From Cryptomeria japonica (Eukaryota > Streptophyta > Pinopsida > Cupressales > Cupressaceae): a DNA stretch of 64,000 nt. The DNA is taken from assembly GCF_030272615.1 (NCBI RefSeq), contig NC_081410.1, positions 124,247,140 to 124,311,139 on the forward strand, read 5' to 3'. Shown here in pieces: positions 24,401 to 36,435 of the stretch (position 1 is the stretch's first letter; the number at the start of each line of letters is the position of its first letter). Position numbers and translations under genes: made by a program. A model generated the notes under the pieces. That model was not told the DNA's origin. It saw only the letters and a program-made list of their open reading frames with translations, and did no database searches.

Positions 24401-27370
24401 TTGAAATAACTTTTAAGAAAATAAAAACTAATGAAAAAGCTGAAAGGGTGAGAATTCTCATTGCAAATCCATCAAGGTGGCATTGCCAACATGAAATCTT
24501 TATGAAGGTGACGAAAAAAATGGCCTTCAGTCTACTTGCTTGTTGCAAGCAAATATCAATCAACAAAAATGCACCTTATTCAAGGCTTTGAGTTTGAAAT
24601 GTTTGTTTTGCATGGGAACTAACAGGGGCCTGCTCCATTTGGTGTATAAAATTTGGAGAAAACAGTAACTTAAGGAGAGTAATTAAAAATTTGAAAATAA
24701 CTAAAAGGATGAAGATTGCCATTGCATTCAGCACATGGTATTTACTTTTTAAAATTTCAATAGCCAACCACAAAAACCATTTTTAACTTACAAATACAGT
24801 TTTTATATTTTTTTCTTACCAGCCAAAATCCACTAGAAATGTGAGAATGTAACATGGGTTTCACAAATGTTGGGTAGGTGGATCCTAAACCAGATTCAAT
24901 ATTGTATGCATGTTCAACTGCTTCTCGACTTGCTTCAACTGAGGCAATTGCATGCGAAAAGATTGATCTACGGCTATAGCTGCAAACAACATAGTAAATA
25001 TTAACATCTACGACCCAAGATGTAACATTCAATTTGAACGTCAATACCATAAAACCAATTGTACTTACCTTTTCCGAAGATAAGGGATATCAATAGGTGC
25101 CTGCAAAATAATGAGTCAGTTTTCTGCCAGCTCTGCTAAATACAAAAGAGTAATCTACAATGTACATCATCCAAACTTCCAAATGTCATTCAGTTTTAAA
25201 CTATACAAATATGCAATATCTAGATGATAAGACATATATAATTACCTGCATACTCTTTCCTTGCTATGGTTATTTAGACAAATTTTCAACATTTATATCT
25301 GATGTCATAAGAATGCCAAGCAATTTTTCTATTTTAGCAAGTTTAGAAGAAAGGAAGCTTGCGCTGAAGACTCATTCATGCTAGCCAGAAGCCTCTGGAA
25401 TCCTATTACATACATTTTAGAGACCTTGGAAAATATTCAACAAAGATTTAGCTACAAGAGGTGGAGAGAAGCAAGGAGCAAAGGCTGCCACTAAATGGCA
25501 ATATGCACAATCTTTTCAGCAACGCTCACTAGGTTCAGAAAGCTACATGCCAGAATTTGGGATCTTAAAAATTTAAATCTAAACAAAAAATTAATTTACA
25601 GAAGACATTTGGAGGTACTATTAGAATGGTTGCTATCTGTTAATCCATATTTGCAGGTTCTAATTGATAGAGTTTGCTGCTCCAAAAGCATTTGAGACTT
25701 GGGGAAAATCTTTGGGTTACAAATGGTAAAGATTCATGGGGATTATAGCACCCAAACTCTGACGGTGCTCACTAGTATAGAGGTCAGAGATGCCCCTAGA
25801 AGATTCGAGATTTGAGTACTGGCACTCCACAAGCATTCGAGGTTTGGAGAAAATCTTCAAGGTTCAGCCCAACGACCTTAAATCTAGCACTTTAAATCTT
25901 CGAGTGGGTACAACGGGAATCATTGTAGGACTTTAAATCTAGCACTGGATTGCTCAATGACATAGTGCTCAGAGGTTTAAACTTTAGATACTAGGATATT
26001 CATGTTTTTTAACAACTACGCACCCAAACCCTACCAGTGCTCAATGGTATAGTGGTCAGAAGAGCCCTTGGAAAATAAAAATTTTGAGTTTCGCACTCCA
26101 AAAGTATTTGAGGCTTCGAAAATCCTTGACGGCCGGCCAAACCTAGCAGGTGCAAATGGTAACGAATGGATTAACATTGGAGTTTATATCTAATACTTAA
26201 AGTGTTGAATGGCAGAGTGCTCAGACGTTTGGCATATTCATGCTGTTTAACAGCTAGACCTAATCAGAAGCTAAAGCACTCAAACCCTTCAGTGCCCAAT
26301 AGCAGAGTCGTCAGAGTTGCCCTAGAAGGTCCAAAGGCTTGAATCACATGCTTTTCAGCAACTACACACGACCACAGTATATACTTAAGGAACCCAAACA
26401 CTCTGTGAACGGTAGAAACTGAGCTCCAAAAGACAAGGTATCCCTCTAAGTCCATTATCAACTTTGAATACCAATGGTGCGTACACAAAAGCTAAAACTG
26501 GTATCACCAGGAAAACTCGAGTACTGGTCCCTGAGAGTAAATGTAACACCTGTACCGAGACTGGTCGGTGTGTGTAACTAGTGCCTGTAGACATACGCCA
26601 TCATTAAAATGACATCTCCCCAGCTGTAACACAGTTTCCTGATGATTTATGCTATGTGCACAAAGTGTGTATACCAGTACTCTTAATAACGTAGGAGAGG
26701 AGCTTAGCAATGTGAGTACCACACCAAGAAAGAACCCAAAAACACTAGGCTCTGCACATAAGTAACCACAGAGACCAGGCACCTAATACACACTACAATG
26801 CCCTTGTTCTATGTCAGCAAACAAGTCCTCCTACAAATGAAAAATAACCTCATTTGAAGGGTAACCAATAAACAGACCCCATACCCCTGTTTCAATCAAA
26901 TACCCCATTCCTACTCAAGTATAGCTCCCGGGAATGCGGAACTTATTCTAAACTGCAAAGCATTTGTCTACAGACCCTACATTGTGAAGTTAAACTAACC
27001 ACATTACTTACTTCGCGGTAATCTGCAGGAGGGTTGTTGGCTACACGACTGGAGCGACGCACCACCACTGGTCCCTCCTCAGTCCTCTGCTTCCTGGGAT
27101 TTGAAGACCTCTATAAAAGGAAAACACGAATTTCAAAACGAAATCCCCTCTCAAAAACAGCACTCTTGTTCACAATACCAGCATGCCAGAAAAAAGGGAA
27201 GAAAGCTTAACTTGTATTGAACCAATACAAACCTTTGCAGACTTTGTGGCCGAATTAGAGACCTGTTTTAAGCTGGTGGCAAGTCCTGTGAGATTGAGCT
27301 CCTCCATGCGCCTCTTGTTTTCTTCCAGCCGCTGCCTGCGAACCTCTTCATAATCGTTCTTAGGACCCAT
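21492..27370 (-). CDS. B3-domain DNA-binding protein, At3g19184/At5g42700-like, six exons
   Basis: This is the only intact host gene. Coding exons on the minus strand are 27370-27233, 27110-27012, 25100-25069, 24979-24820, 24167-23961 and 21998-21492. All introns have GT-AG ends and phases agree, giving 380 residues. The N-terminus (YEEVRRQRLEENKRRMEELN) and the following RRSSRVANNPP basic part are typical of this plant B3 subfamily. The B3 fold spans about residues 125-217, with FVKPMLHSHISSGFWL, LPADFCKTHLP and AGWRGFSIDHGLIEGDCLVF. The last exon is an acidic/basic low-complexity tail with KRRAAD and KRKRSS, possible nuclear signals. It should bind DNA in the nucleus; targets are unknown. 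The start is the first Met of the conserved N-terminus. Introns 2 and 5 are 1.9 kb and repeat-filled. Confidence 0.9.
22193..22262. repeat. 36-bp direct duplication in intron 5 of the B3 gene
   Basis: AGAAAGATTATTGCACAATT and then AAAACCACAGCAAT occurs twice in a row with one base changed. Confidence 0.8.
22542..22660. repeat. 59-bp tandem duplication in intron 5
   Basis: Units beginning TTAAGTTCCAATTACTTGAC at 22542 and 22601 are nearly identical. A hairpin follows directly at 22661. Confidence 0.85.
22661..22689. other. Perfect 11-bp hairpin in intron 5
   Basis: ATCTCAGATTT and AAATCTGAGAT flank a 7-base loop (ACTAACC). It would form in the B3 pre-mRNA on either strand. Confidence 0.75.
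23625..23764. repeat. 70-bp tandem duplication in intron 5
   Basis: CAAATAAAATAGCCTT starts at 23625 and again at 23695; both units run to GAGAAAGTA and then TATTT, with about 10 differences. Confidence 0.8.
24204..24780. repeat. Degenerate ~245-bp repeat filling intron 4
   Basis: AACATAAAATCTTTATGAAG and GGGGCCTGCCCCATTTGGT recur as AACATGAAATCTTTATGAAG and GGGGCCTGCTCCATTTGGT about 240 bases on. A shorter third piece lies at 24204. Confidence 0.7.
25745..26330. repeat. Degenerate ~260-bp tandem repeat in intron 2
   Basis: The word CACCCAAAC...GTGCTCA.TGGTATAG.GGTCAGA occurs near 25748, 26020 and, more decayed, 26276. Sister words (TTTAAATCTAGCACT; GTGCTCAGA) lie between. The rest of intron 2 (26330-27010) holds nothing I recognise. 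Confidence 0.65.
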
Positions 27371-27562
27371 TTGGTTTCGCCTGCAAAGTCAATAAGCCCG
27401 CGCTTATTTGCTGCGAAAAAGAGGCGCTGATACAGAAGAAAGAAGCACAGCAACAAAATAATTACGAGTCACTAGAGTAAAAACCCCGAAAAAAAGGGGA
27501 TTTTAGTGCAAGCCAGAGTCTTCGGAAGAAGATCAGCAGTGATTATGGTAAGGTGGGGTGAG

Positions 27563-27572
27563 ATTATTTATG
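27563..27572 (-). promoter_or_regulatory. TATA-like box of the B3 gene
   Basis: On the minus strand this reads CATAAATAAT, about 190 bases upstream of the start codon, which would leave a 5' leader of about 160 bases. Position and base content fit, but no other promoter element was identified. Confidence 0.4.
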
Positions 27573-27599
27573 AAGAAAGGCGAAATGAATCATCATTCG

Positions 27600-28129
27600 G
27601 TCATTCATCCGCTGGTTGCACGGAAATTTGACCGTTGAAGGAATGCACAGCCAGCTCTTTGGTAAGAAAAATTTACAGTTGGTATGCTCGAAAATATTTA
27701 GAAATATAGAAATATGTACATTTTATATATTTTTAAAATAAAAACATATTTGTTTTAATATTTTGAAAATTATCAGCTGGCCGACAAGACATTTGGGAGA
27801 AGGTCTGAGTTGTTTTGGCAGACATGTTTATATGGAAATGATTTCGTTATACGAGCCCCACTAATTTTGCCATCACTTTTGTTTTGTTTTTTAATTGTTT
27901 TTTTTCTCTTTTAGGCTGCCGCCAATCCCTAGGAAAATTTTCAAAAATATAATTTTACATAAATACTTAGGGTATTTAAAATAAGTAAATAATTAATTTA
28001 GATAATATGAGTTAGGATCAATAACTAACATAAATATTGAAATTAAATGTGTGAATAAATGTAGAAATTGAATAAATGTTGGATGTTTAGTTCTAGTTTT
28101 AGTGTTGTTTTTTATTAGTAAAACAACGT
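27600..28129. other. Upstream region of the B3 gene, no other gene seen
   Basis: AT-rich sequence between the likely promoter and a LINE remnant. No ORF or repeat unit could be supported. Confidence 0.5.
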
Positions 28130-29442
28130 TAGCTAGGGTGCTAACCTTTAACATAGTAAAAAACTACCAACTGAAAACAGCAACACCAAAAATGATGTTG
28201 GCAACAAAACAATAGCCAAGAGGCAACAAGAACCAAACCCAGCCAGATAGGCAAAGGAAAATCTATCCAACTAGAAAGGGGTAAGGGAGAAGACTTCCCC
28301 TTCTGCCTATGAGCAACCATAGTCCAAGCGATGTTGTCATCGGAACCATCAAAGGAGAGATCAATTGGAAGGGACCTCACAGGGTTACAATCGGAAGAGT
28401 AGACAGGGTGTTGCAACATAACAGCAGGAGGTTGCAAAAGAGCAATAGCGGGTTGAGACGAAACAGCACCAAAAGCAAGTTCAACAGTAGAAGATGGTTG
28501 TAGAACAGAAGAAGTTGTAATGGGGACCTCAGGAAATGAGGCCACAGAAGGATCCATAGGGGCAACAATTGTCGTGAGGGGCATGACCTCATCCTGAGAA
28601 AAATCATCCTCATGGGAGGAGTCAGCAAGAGCAGAGTCTGGAGCATTTGACTGTTAAGTGATCTACAACTTAGCATTCCTCCACCAAGTGGAAACACCTT
28701 TGTGGTGCGAAATGGAGTAGCCCGAAGCAAGATGACCCATATAGAAGCATCTCCTGCAGCGAAAGGGGAGGCCTTCAAAATTCAACAGTTGTGTCCAAGG
28801 TCTATCTCCCACCATAAGAATAACATCTCCCAAGAGAGGTGTGGAGATGTCAATATCTACAAGGATGCGGGCAAAAGTAGTGTGGTCCATTGGGGACGTA
28901 GCTTCATCGACCTTCAAGAAATGGCCAATAGAGTTCTCGATAGCCTCATAACAAGAGTGCTCCCAAAAGTGAAGAGGGAGATTGATGAGGCAGACCCAAA
29001 CTAGATGCACACTAAGCAGTTTAGTGAGAGGGTTAAAGGAGGAAAACCAAGGCTTAACAAAGAGGGAGTGCACTCCCCAAGCCCACACCATGCCCAAAAC
29101 CAAATCACAATCAACTAAAGATGTGAAGGAAGCAATAAAAAAACCCTTTGGCACAAGGGAAAAGCTCAATATTGTGAGCCACCAAAGGCTGCCAAGAGTC
29201 ACTTACCTAGTGATGCAGGTCTAGAAGAGAAGGCCAGAGCCCTGAGAATCTGCACACAAGAGCACAACGTTGGTAGAACCCAATGTTGTCCACCAAGTCC
29301 TGTCCACAAACCACCACAGGGAAGGGGACGAACCCCCTTTGAGGGCTAGGCAGCAATTCTGGCCACACGAGCAAAGCTATGCATACCAGTAGGTTTGGGC
29401 AAACCAGCAACAACAACAACACTCAGCTGGGAAGCATCACCA
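28130..29442 (-). pseudogene. LINE ORF1-type remnant (DUF4283 plus CCHC zinc knuckle)
   Basis: Minus-strand fragments carry the DUF4283 pattern common in plant LINE ORF1 proteins: a GFYQRCALVCRFSGLWPSL part, then HLVWVCLINLPLHFWEH, FARILVDIDIS, and a zinc knuckle at PFRCRRCFYMGHLASGY whose last Cys is Tyr. A TAG (29207-29209) stands where Trp is expected, and a frameshift in a T run near 29155 joins two frames. A Ser/Pro/Leu-rich tail follows to 28141. These proteins bind element RNA. Its 5' part may be the piece at 31267-31600, pushed away by the LTR pair. Confidence 0.75.
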
Positions 29443-30498
29443 TGTTGGTATTATGGATGTGTTGCATTGGTTTTGTCATTGATGTCAACACTTGTCAACA
29501 CTTATCCTTGTGGAGATCTTTGATTATGTTCACCGACATGTTCAGTAACTTATGCACAGTCACCAGTATCTGGTTCACTGGCAAGTTATATTGTTCACCA
29601 GCACTAAGGATGATCTATTATGATCTAGAGATTACTTGGTTATGTCAAAGACATTGTTTGGACACTTGGTTTTGGTGATTTGACTATTGGTACAATCGAG
29701 TTTGCATATTTGTTGTTACCAGCAAATAGGTCTAGGTTATGGACCGACAAGCATTATCTATTCCAAATCAGCATGACACGTTATGGAGATGATTTGTTAT
29801 TGTTGTAAATGCATTGAGCCGACATCATGCATCACATATTGATTCATTTGTAATTGATTTTATTGTAATATCTTAGTGAGCTGACCTACACATTTGGTCT
29901 TAGGTTTTGGTATATATGTAAGATCTCATTTGTGAGATTATGTAGAGGAGTGTGAAAAAGGATTGTAATAAGGTATATGCGAATATAAGCATAGCTATAC
30001 ACACAGACATCATTTGAAGATTCAAGGAAGGTATGAGGAAGACAACCAGAGCTTAACCGGTACTGAATACAATATATGAAGATGCTATTTTGAGCAGTAC
30101 ATTATCATTGGATTTAATCATCCAATTGTAGTCAGTGTGACTCCCATTTTGTGATTGAGCAATGAGCTCTAGGCAGTTGGCCTTTCTGCATGTGCAGACC
30201 CCATTTGTACACACATAATATCTGCAGTAGTATCATCTGAGTGTGGGTAAGGTTTACCATCATGGTTTTTCCCCTTACAGGGTTTCCACGTACAAATAAT
30301 TGTGTTATGTGTTGTGTATGTTATTTGTCTTTCTGTTTCATGCATTAAACTTTACCGCTACTGTTATTAACTACTAAACTGTCTACCGGCATTAAAGTTC
30401 GGTTTACCGGTATTATGTATTAAGTTTGGATTGTTTGGGGTTTGAAATTAATAAACAACCGATTCACCCCCCCCCCCAGTTGTCTTCGAGACCTAACA
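29443..30498 (+). mobile_element. copia LTR, plus orientation (left half of an inverted pair)
   Basis: It starts TGTTGGTATTATGG and has TTGTCATTGATGTCAAC near its start. A TATA-like TATATATG is near 29911, and the conserved GGGTTTCCACGTACA word is at about 30285. It ends CCTAACA directly at a tRNA-Met primer-binding site. No element body follows. Confidence 0.8.
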
Positions 30499-30531
30499 AT
30501 TGGTATCAGAGCTCTGATACCAATTGTTAGG
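30492..30531. repeat. Perfect 40-bp palindrome made of two primer-binding sites
   Basis: The left arm (30492-30511) is the LTR end CCTAACA plus the PBS TTGGTATCAGAG, and the right arm is its exact complement. The two PBSs overlap at GAGCTC. Thus two LTRs face each other with no internal region between them. Confidence 0.95.
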
Positions 30532-31266
30532 ATTAATGATAGTCCCAAAGATACTGAGAGGGGGGGTGAATCAGTATCTAACCGGTTGACAGAATATTTT
30601 ACCTTATTAAGTATTTTGCATTCCAAAACAGCGTACCGATAAACAAGAATTAATGCAGTAAATATGAATAGTAAAGACAGCATAGAAAGCACACCATAAC
30701 ACAAGATGTTTAACGAGGAAACCCGGTGTGGGAAAAACTTCGGTGGGATTTGTGACCCACAATATTCACTCACTGGTCAATGAATGGATATTACTTACAA
30801 GAGGGGCCTGCACATGCAGGAAGGCCAACTGCCTAGAGCTCACTGCTCAATTATAAATGGAAGTCTCACTGACTTACAAAATGGATTATGAGAATCCAAT
30901 ATAATGTACTGCTACAATTCAGCATCTGCTATGGTAGGTTCAGTACTGGTTTAAGCTCATACGATAACCATAAGCTTATACAAAATCTGCCTTAATATTC
31001 GCTCATCACTTTTATACATCCATCATTCTTATGTAAATGATTTACAAGATCACATACATATATGAGTCTATTACAATATGCCATGTCGGCTTTACAAAAA
31101 GATATTTACAATTAGATACAATAAACAAAAGTTTGTTCCTGTTGGCTAGGGTGTCGGTATACATTCTTGTCACTATCGATGAAGTGTCTGTCGGTGATTT
31201 ACCAGATGAATGTCGGGTGGCTGCTTGTAGGTTGCTGGTAGGTTGCCATCAATGACAACACCATCA
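30525..31266 (-). mobile_element. copia LTR, minus orientation (right half of the inverted pair)
   Basis: Read on the minus strand it starts TGATGGTGTTGTCATTGATG, has TATAAAAG at 31009-31016 and the conserved GGGTTTCC-type word near 30720, and ends CCTAACA at the shared palindrome. It differs clearly from the plus LTR, so the two come from different subfamilies. Confidence 0.75.
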
Positions 31267-31600
31267 TTTCTCATTAGAGTGTAGAATTCCAACACACCAA
31301 AGTCGGAGAGTCATTGGCAGCAGGACCCTCTGCAAGTGGTGGAGGGCACGAAACAACGACACCCAACATAGAGGAAGGAAAGTCTCAGCAAAATAGATCC
31401 CCCAGGGAGCAAGCTTCGAGTGGGGAGCACCCCCAAAAAGGTCCCAATCAGCCCCAACACTGGGGAGAGGGCAGGAAAGCAACAACATCGAAGGAGACCA
31501 CTGCAGGAGCAGTTGCAGCAGAAGACCTGCACAAAGGAGAGCGGTTGGAGGAATTTGAAATTGCCTTGTGGGCAAGAGCTGCGAGAGCCATTCTAAGTTA
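31267..31600 (-). other. Possible 5' part of the LINE ORF1 remnant
   Basis: This GC-richer stretch resembles neither LTR and could be the displaced upstream part of the 28130-29442 remnant on the minus strand. Both strands have an ORF (plus 31314-31601; minus 31264-31575), neither recognised. From 31601 to 31800 the DNA is AT-rich with no feature. Confidence 0.3.
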
Positions 31601-31799
31601 AAATAATATTAAATTTTTAGTTTTAATGTTGTTATATTTATTCATTCATTAATGTTTATAAATTTTACAATATGTTCTTAATTTGTAACTTTATCAATAA
31701 ATCATTCTTCAAGATCTTTTTTTTTTTAATGAATATGTCTGTTAGTATATATTGATTTATAAATATATTACACATATCCACAAAAAAGTATAAGGGGCA

Positions 31800-34700
31800 C
31801 AAGGTCACCCCTCAAAGTCACACAAGCAGTGCCTAGAGAGCAAAACAAGAGTCACATGAGCAATGTCTGAAAAGAAGTAAAACAACTAAACAAAATAATA
31901 GTCAAAGAGCCAAGCACAAAAGGAAGACAACAACAAGAAACAAGTTGCTTAAGTGGTAAGAGAAATCTCGAAGGGTGACAATGGGGGATCTTGGTAATTT
32001 GGTTTACCCCATACATCAGCAAGATTTGGGGGATGTCTGGAATGGCCCATCCCTCATCATCGTTCATCTCTCCCTCTTCTTTATCTTTATTCCTCTTTGG
32101 TGAAATGGCTAGATCCAAATAAGGGAGCCGCTTAAAGGAGTCTACGTTGCCACCACCACCACTAGTTGATGACCATCCGCTATCGCCACTAGTAGACAAC
32201 CATGTATCTCTCATAGGCCACCCAAAAGTAGACCATATGGGCGATGAGGGGAGAGGGGGATAGAAGTAGAGCATAATTGAATAGAACCACCCCTCCCATG
32301 AGAGTAGTGGTGAGGTGCCTAGGATCTTGGTGATCGAGTACGCCAAGTTGAGAAACTTTGATTGCAGATCTACGATCGTAAGGAGGAGAAAGACCATGGG
32401 AAGTAGAACTATATGGAGGCACCCTAGCCATATTACACGGGGCATTACCCTAGTAGAAAAAATCTCTTAAAGATAAGAAACCTCAAGGGCCAATTTATTC
32501 GCCTACACTTGAATCTGAAGCATCGCATTATTACAAATAGTAGCTTTAGTAAAAAGTGAAACAAAAGCATCAATAGAGTTGTGAGCAAAGTTAAAATAAT
32601 TTCTATCTTTTCATAAAGAAAAGATAATCTCCACCCTAAAAACATACCAAATATAGCTATACTTGAAGGGAATGTGAGGCCAATCCCCCAAAAGAACTTT
32701 ATGCCAAGAAAAGGGCTTTGGTTGAAATGGGCGAAAAAAGTCATGAATCGAAACTCCACAAGTGTTGAGCATGATGATATAACTTGAAAAGGTGTTTGAA
32801 AGTCTCTGGTTGGCCACAAAATGGACAATGTGGGTTTGAGACTCTCATATGTCTAAGACATCCATAAGAAAGCCTTGGAAAATAATATACCAAGCAAAAT
32901 GGGCAAGCTTAGGCTTTGTGATGATAGAGAAAACATTATTAAAATGTCATTGCTGCACAAACAAAGGTGACTGTTAATGTCACCATAAATTAAGATTTGG
33001 GGCCATAGGAAGGTGGAGAAAAATCATGTGGTAGCCCAGTCATAGCTTGTAATTATAGAAAGTGATGTTGGGGTGCCAAGACCAATCCTTCCACCAAGGC
33101 TTGACAAAGTGAATGCCTAATTTGTGTAGCATATTTAGAGGTAGATCTGACACAAATATGTTGAATGTTTGTCAATTTGGTCGTATGAGACAATATTGAA
33201 CTCTTAAATCTTCTCAAGTGCAAGGATCCATAATGGCTCCGGAGAACAAATCCCGAGGAGTGTGAATGCCTTTTTTGTGAAACCTCAAGGCACAAACCCA
33301 TAGAAAATGAGATAAATGGAGGCCTTAGACACAAATGAGAGAAGACCACTAAAGGTTAAGCTGATTGAAAGATAACCCATCTTGAAAGTCAAAGCCAACC
33401 CACTAGAGCCAAGGCTTAATGACTTCCCAAATATGTCAAATAATTTTGGCAACAAAAGTGTCTTCAGTTTGAATAGTCCCAGGCATAATAATAAGGGTGT
33501 GAAAACCAATCCCCTTCCACACTTGCCTATGAGTTAGATAACCAATACAAACGTAGTGTCTAATAAGAATCTTCTAGGACTTGTTACAAGAGATAGCACA
33601 AACAATCCATGTGGCACAAATGACTAATCCTCGTCTCCAAGAAGATAGGAAACCAAACCCACTAGAATCTTGTGAGATTCAATATAACTCCTTGGCAACA
33701 TGATGAAAACCTTTGTGATCTTTAGAAGAGGCTCATAAGAAATCATGAAAGAGCTTATCTTTCCTAAAGAGGCATTAGAAGCAATCCAACATGAAGAGTA
33801 ATACACATGGGTGGCCACAAAGATTTTAGAATAGATTTGGGATTTACCAGCCAAGGAAAAAGGCTTAGTAATCCAATACAAGAGCTTCTTCTCGATTCTA
33901 TGAAGGACCTCATTCCATAGGTTGATGGGAGGTGCTTGAAAGGCAAAGGGAATCACTAAAAACTGAAAAAACTTCTCCATGACCAATCCACTTCCACCCA
34001 AACTCAAGGAGCCAAGAGGGCATATGAAGAAAAGATTGGTGATAACATTGTATCTTGTGCCACTATCTATGGCAGAACCAAAAGCCAAACAAAAGGTGTC
34101 AAGATAGTGAATAGCCTATTTGATATTTTTCTCCTCTTCAATGCGTGTGAGAAAAGAATCATTTTCAAAATGCTCAGTAATCAGTTGGTTAGGTGACTCG
34201 AGCAAGGCAATTCCTTGAACCCACCTAACAGAGATAGAGTTTGCCAAGAAATATCCAAATCCCTCAACTATAAGAACATACAATGAATAAAACTTATCAA
34301 AAAAAGAACATACAATGAAGAAGAAAAGGGACATGCTTGATGGATGGAGTAGTGGACCCCAAATGCAGAAGATCAGTGGCCATCGATGGTGATGCATCCC
34401 TAAAAAGATTTGCATAGACTAGAGAAAATGAGGCCCAAATACAAGAGCCCCCAACATGGCCAAAATGAAAGGCCATTCAATACAATAATAAGCTTTGGCA
34501 AAATCAATTTTCAAGAAAATGGCTTTCTATTTTGAATGTTGAACCAAGTCTATACCTTACTAGACAACATTAATATTATCTAGAATAAATCTAGATTTGA
34601 CGAATACGGTTTGTTCAAGACAAACAATTTGAGGGAGAAAATGACAGATTTTCAAAGCCAGGGCCTTGACTATGATTTTGTAGGAGAGATCGAGCATAGT

Positions 34701-34925
34701 GATCGGTTGCCAGTTACAAATGTCCTCTAGATCGCTAGGTTTAGGTATGAATTTAATATTCCCTTTATTGATTAATCTCCTAAAGACTGTTTATGAAAAG
34801 CCTCCAACTAGACCTTATGAAGGTCGGTACTAACACAAGGCCAAAGGGCTATGTAAAACTCACATAAGAAATCATCACAACTTGCAGCTTTATCATTGTT
34901 CATGGAGCTCACAGCCTCTTTAAGG
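31800..34925 (-). pseudogene. Plant L1-type LINE, RT and 3' zinc-binding region
   Basis: From 34925 down, minus-strand frames show LINE RT blocks: SSMNNDKAASCDDF, KFIPKPSDLEDICNWQPI, ICHFLPQIVCLEQTVFV and LKIDFAKAYYCIEW (second catalytic-box residue changed). FENDS stands where FADDS is usual (about 34170). The thumb-like LWNEVLHRIEKKLLYWITKPFSLAGK is near 33890-33810. A zf-RVT-like part with CLRHM...HCPFC follows near 32860. Stops and frameshifts are frequent. The rest to 31800 is probably 3' tail. It is separate from the DUF4283 piece, because ORF1 should lie above 34925. Confidence 0.75.
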
Positions 34926-36435
34926 TCCAAAATTTGATATTTGTCACTAAATTTTGAGTTTGACTATTCACTATCAAGGTTCAATTGTTTTGAGTATGGA
35001 AGTGATCTCTACATGTACAAATTGAAACCTAAATGTCATGCGTCTAATCTACAACAATTCCATATGCTTGAGCCTATTCTTTTAGATTTTTTTATGTCCA
35101 AATATGTGTAAGGATAGGTGTTTTTTTATGAACATTTTTAGAGAATTTATCAAATTGTAAGGGTCAATTTCTCCTCGGTTAGACCCCTTCAAAGATTGAA
35201 AAAAAACATGAAATGGACTTAGATTATGTATGTTGATGTTATGTGTTAATAATATTCCTAGATTCCTCTCACCTCTTTATGAAAATTGAATTACAAATGC
35301 ATTTATGAATTTGTAGGTTATTTCAAAATAAATGAATGAATGTCCTTAAATACAACAACCAAACCCAAATCAACAAAATATGCACTAATTTAGTTCACAA
35401 TGGCTAGCTAAGTGGTTAACAATAGGTAATTTTAAATTTTTAAAATTCGATACAACCATAATTTAAGTAATGCAGGTCAAGTTATTCACCAACATATTCT
35501 ATCTAAAGTGATAAAAAAATAGGTTGAGATATTAGTAATTTATTTAAAGTGATAAAAAAATAAGTTGAGATATTAGTAACAAGGGATCGATATTTGAGGC
35601 TATCATGAGTTGACTTCATACAAGAATATGCCACTTGAAAGCTAGTTGTAATATTTACAAAAGTTATAATCAAATAAGACCCAAATCATAAGGCAAAAGG
35701 ACATTGATATGCATTTTTTTATCATTATATCTGTCCTCCACTTAAACGAGTGTATGAACTCCCAAAGGAATGCGCGTTAAAGTAAAACAGGTATTCAATA
35801 TTGTCAATTAAATATTTTTTGAACAATCAAAGAATATGAATTTATGTAAAGTAACAGATTTTTTAAATCTGATTACAGTGAATGTTCCATTAAATGTCGA
35901 CAAATAAAACAAAAAATGTAATAAGTTGTGTTTATCATGCATCTCAAAATAAGCATTAACTACAACTTGCTTAAAAAGGAATTATCCTAAGGTAGAAAAA
36001 TTAAGATTAAATAGGAGAGAGGTAAGAGAATATGCTTGTTTCTCAAAATGATAAAACTTCTAATTATGGAAAAGATTTTAATAATGCGAATGAATAGATA
36101 AAAACTCTCATAGGAATGAGAATGACTATGCCCCATGAATACAAAATAGAACTCACTAGAAGAAATGTCGGTGACATACATGTGCCTTCCAATTGGTTGC
36201 ATAAAAAGGATACAATGAGTTGGAGAGGAGAAAAATATATAAATATGATAAGGAATTTATTATAGTAAAATATATCATTGTATGATAAGCATGTAAGCAC
36301 GTAAGTGGAAGATAATTATGAAAGTATGTGTGATAAAGAAAATTTGAAATACCCTCAATGTTTGCCCCAAATATAGGCAGATGACAAGACACAAATAGTG
36401 ATGAGTGCTAGATAAGGAAAATGAAAAGTCTTCAA
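34926..36435. other. AT-rich stretch without a gene; one small duplication
   Basis: No ORF here resembles a known protein. A 41-bp direct repeat, AAAGTGATAAAAAAATA and then GTTGAGATATTAGTAA, starts at 35505 and 35546. Confidence 0.5.

Noticed and set aside
26264..26782. Overlapping minus-strand ORFs in intron 2 of the B3 gene
   Set aside because: They fall between well-defined splice sites and do not resemble B3 family sequence or any domain.
29443..31266. Complete small inverted-repeat DNA transposon
   Set aside because: The halves are two different copia LTRs with PBS ends, not matching inverted arms, and flanks CACCA and TTTCT do not match.
31314..31601. 95-codon plus-strand ORF rich in Gly, Glu and Gln
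   Set aside because: Lies opposite a possible LINE remnant, has no recognisable domain and no gene context.
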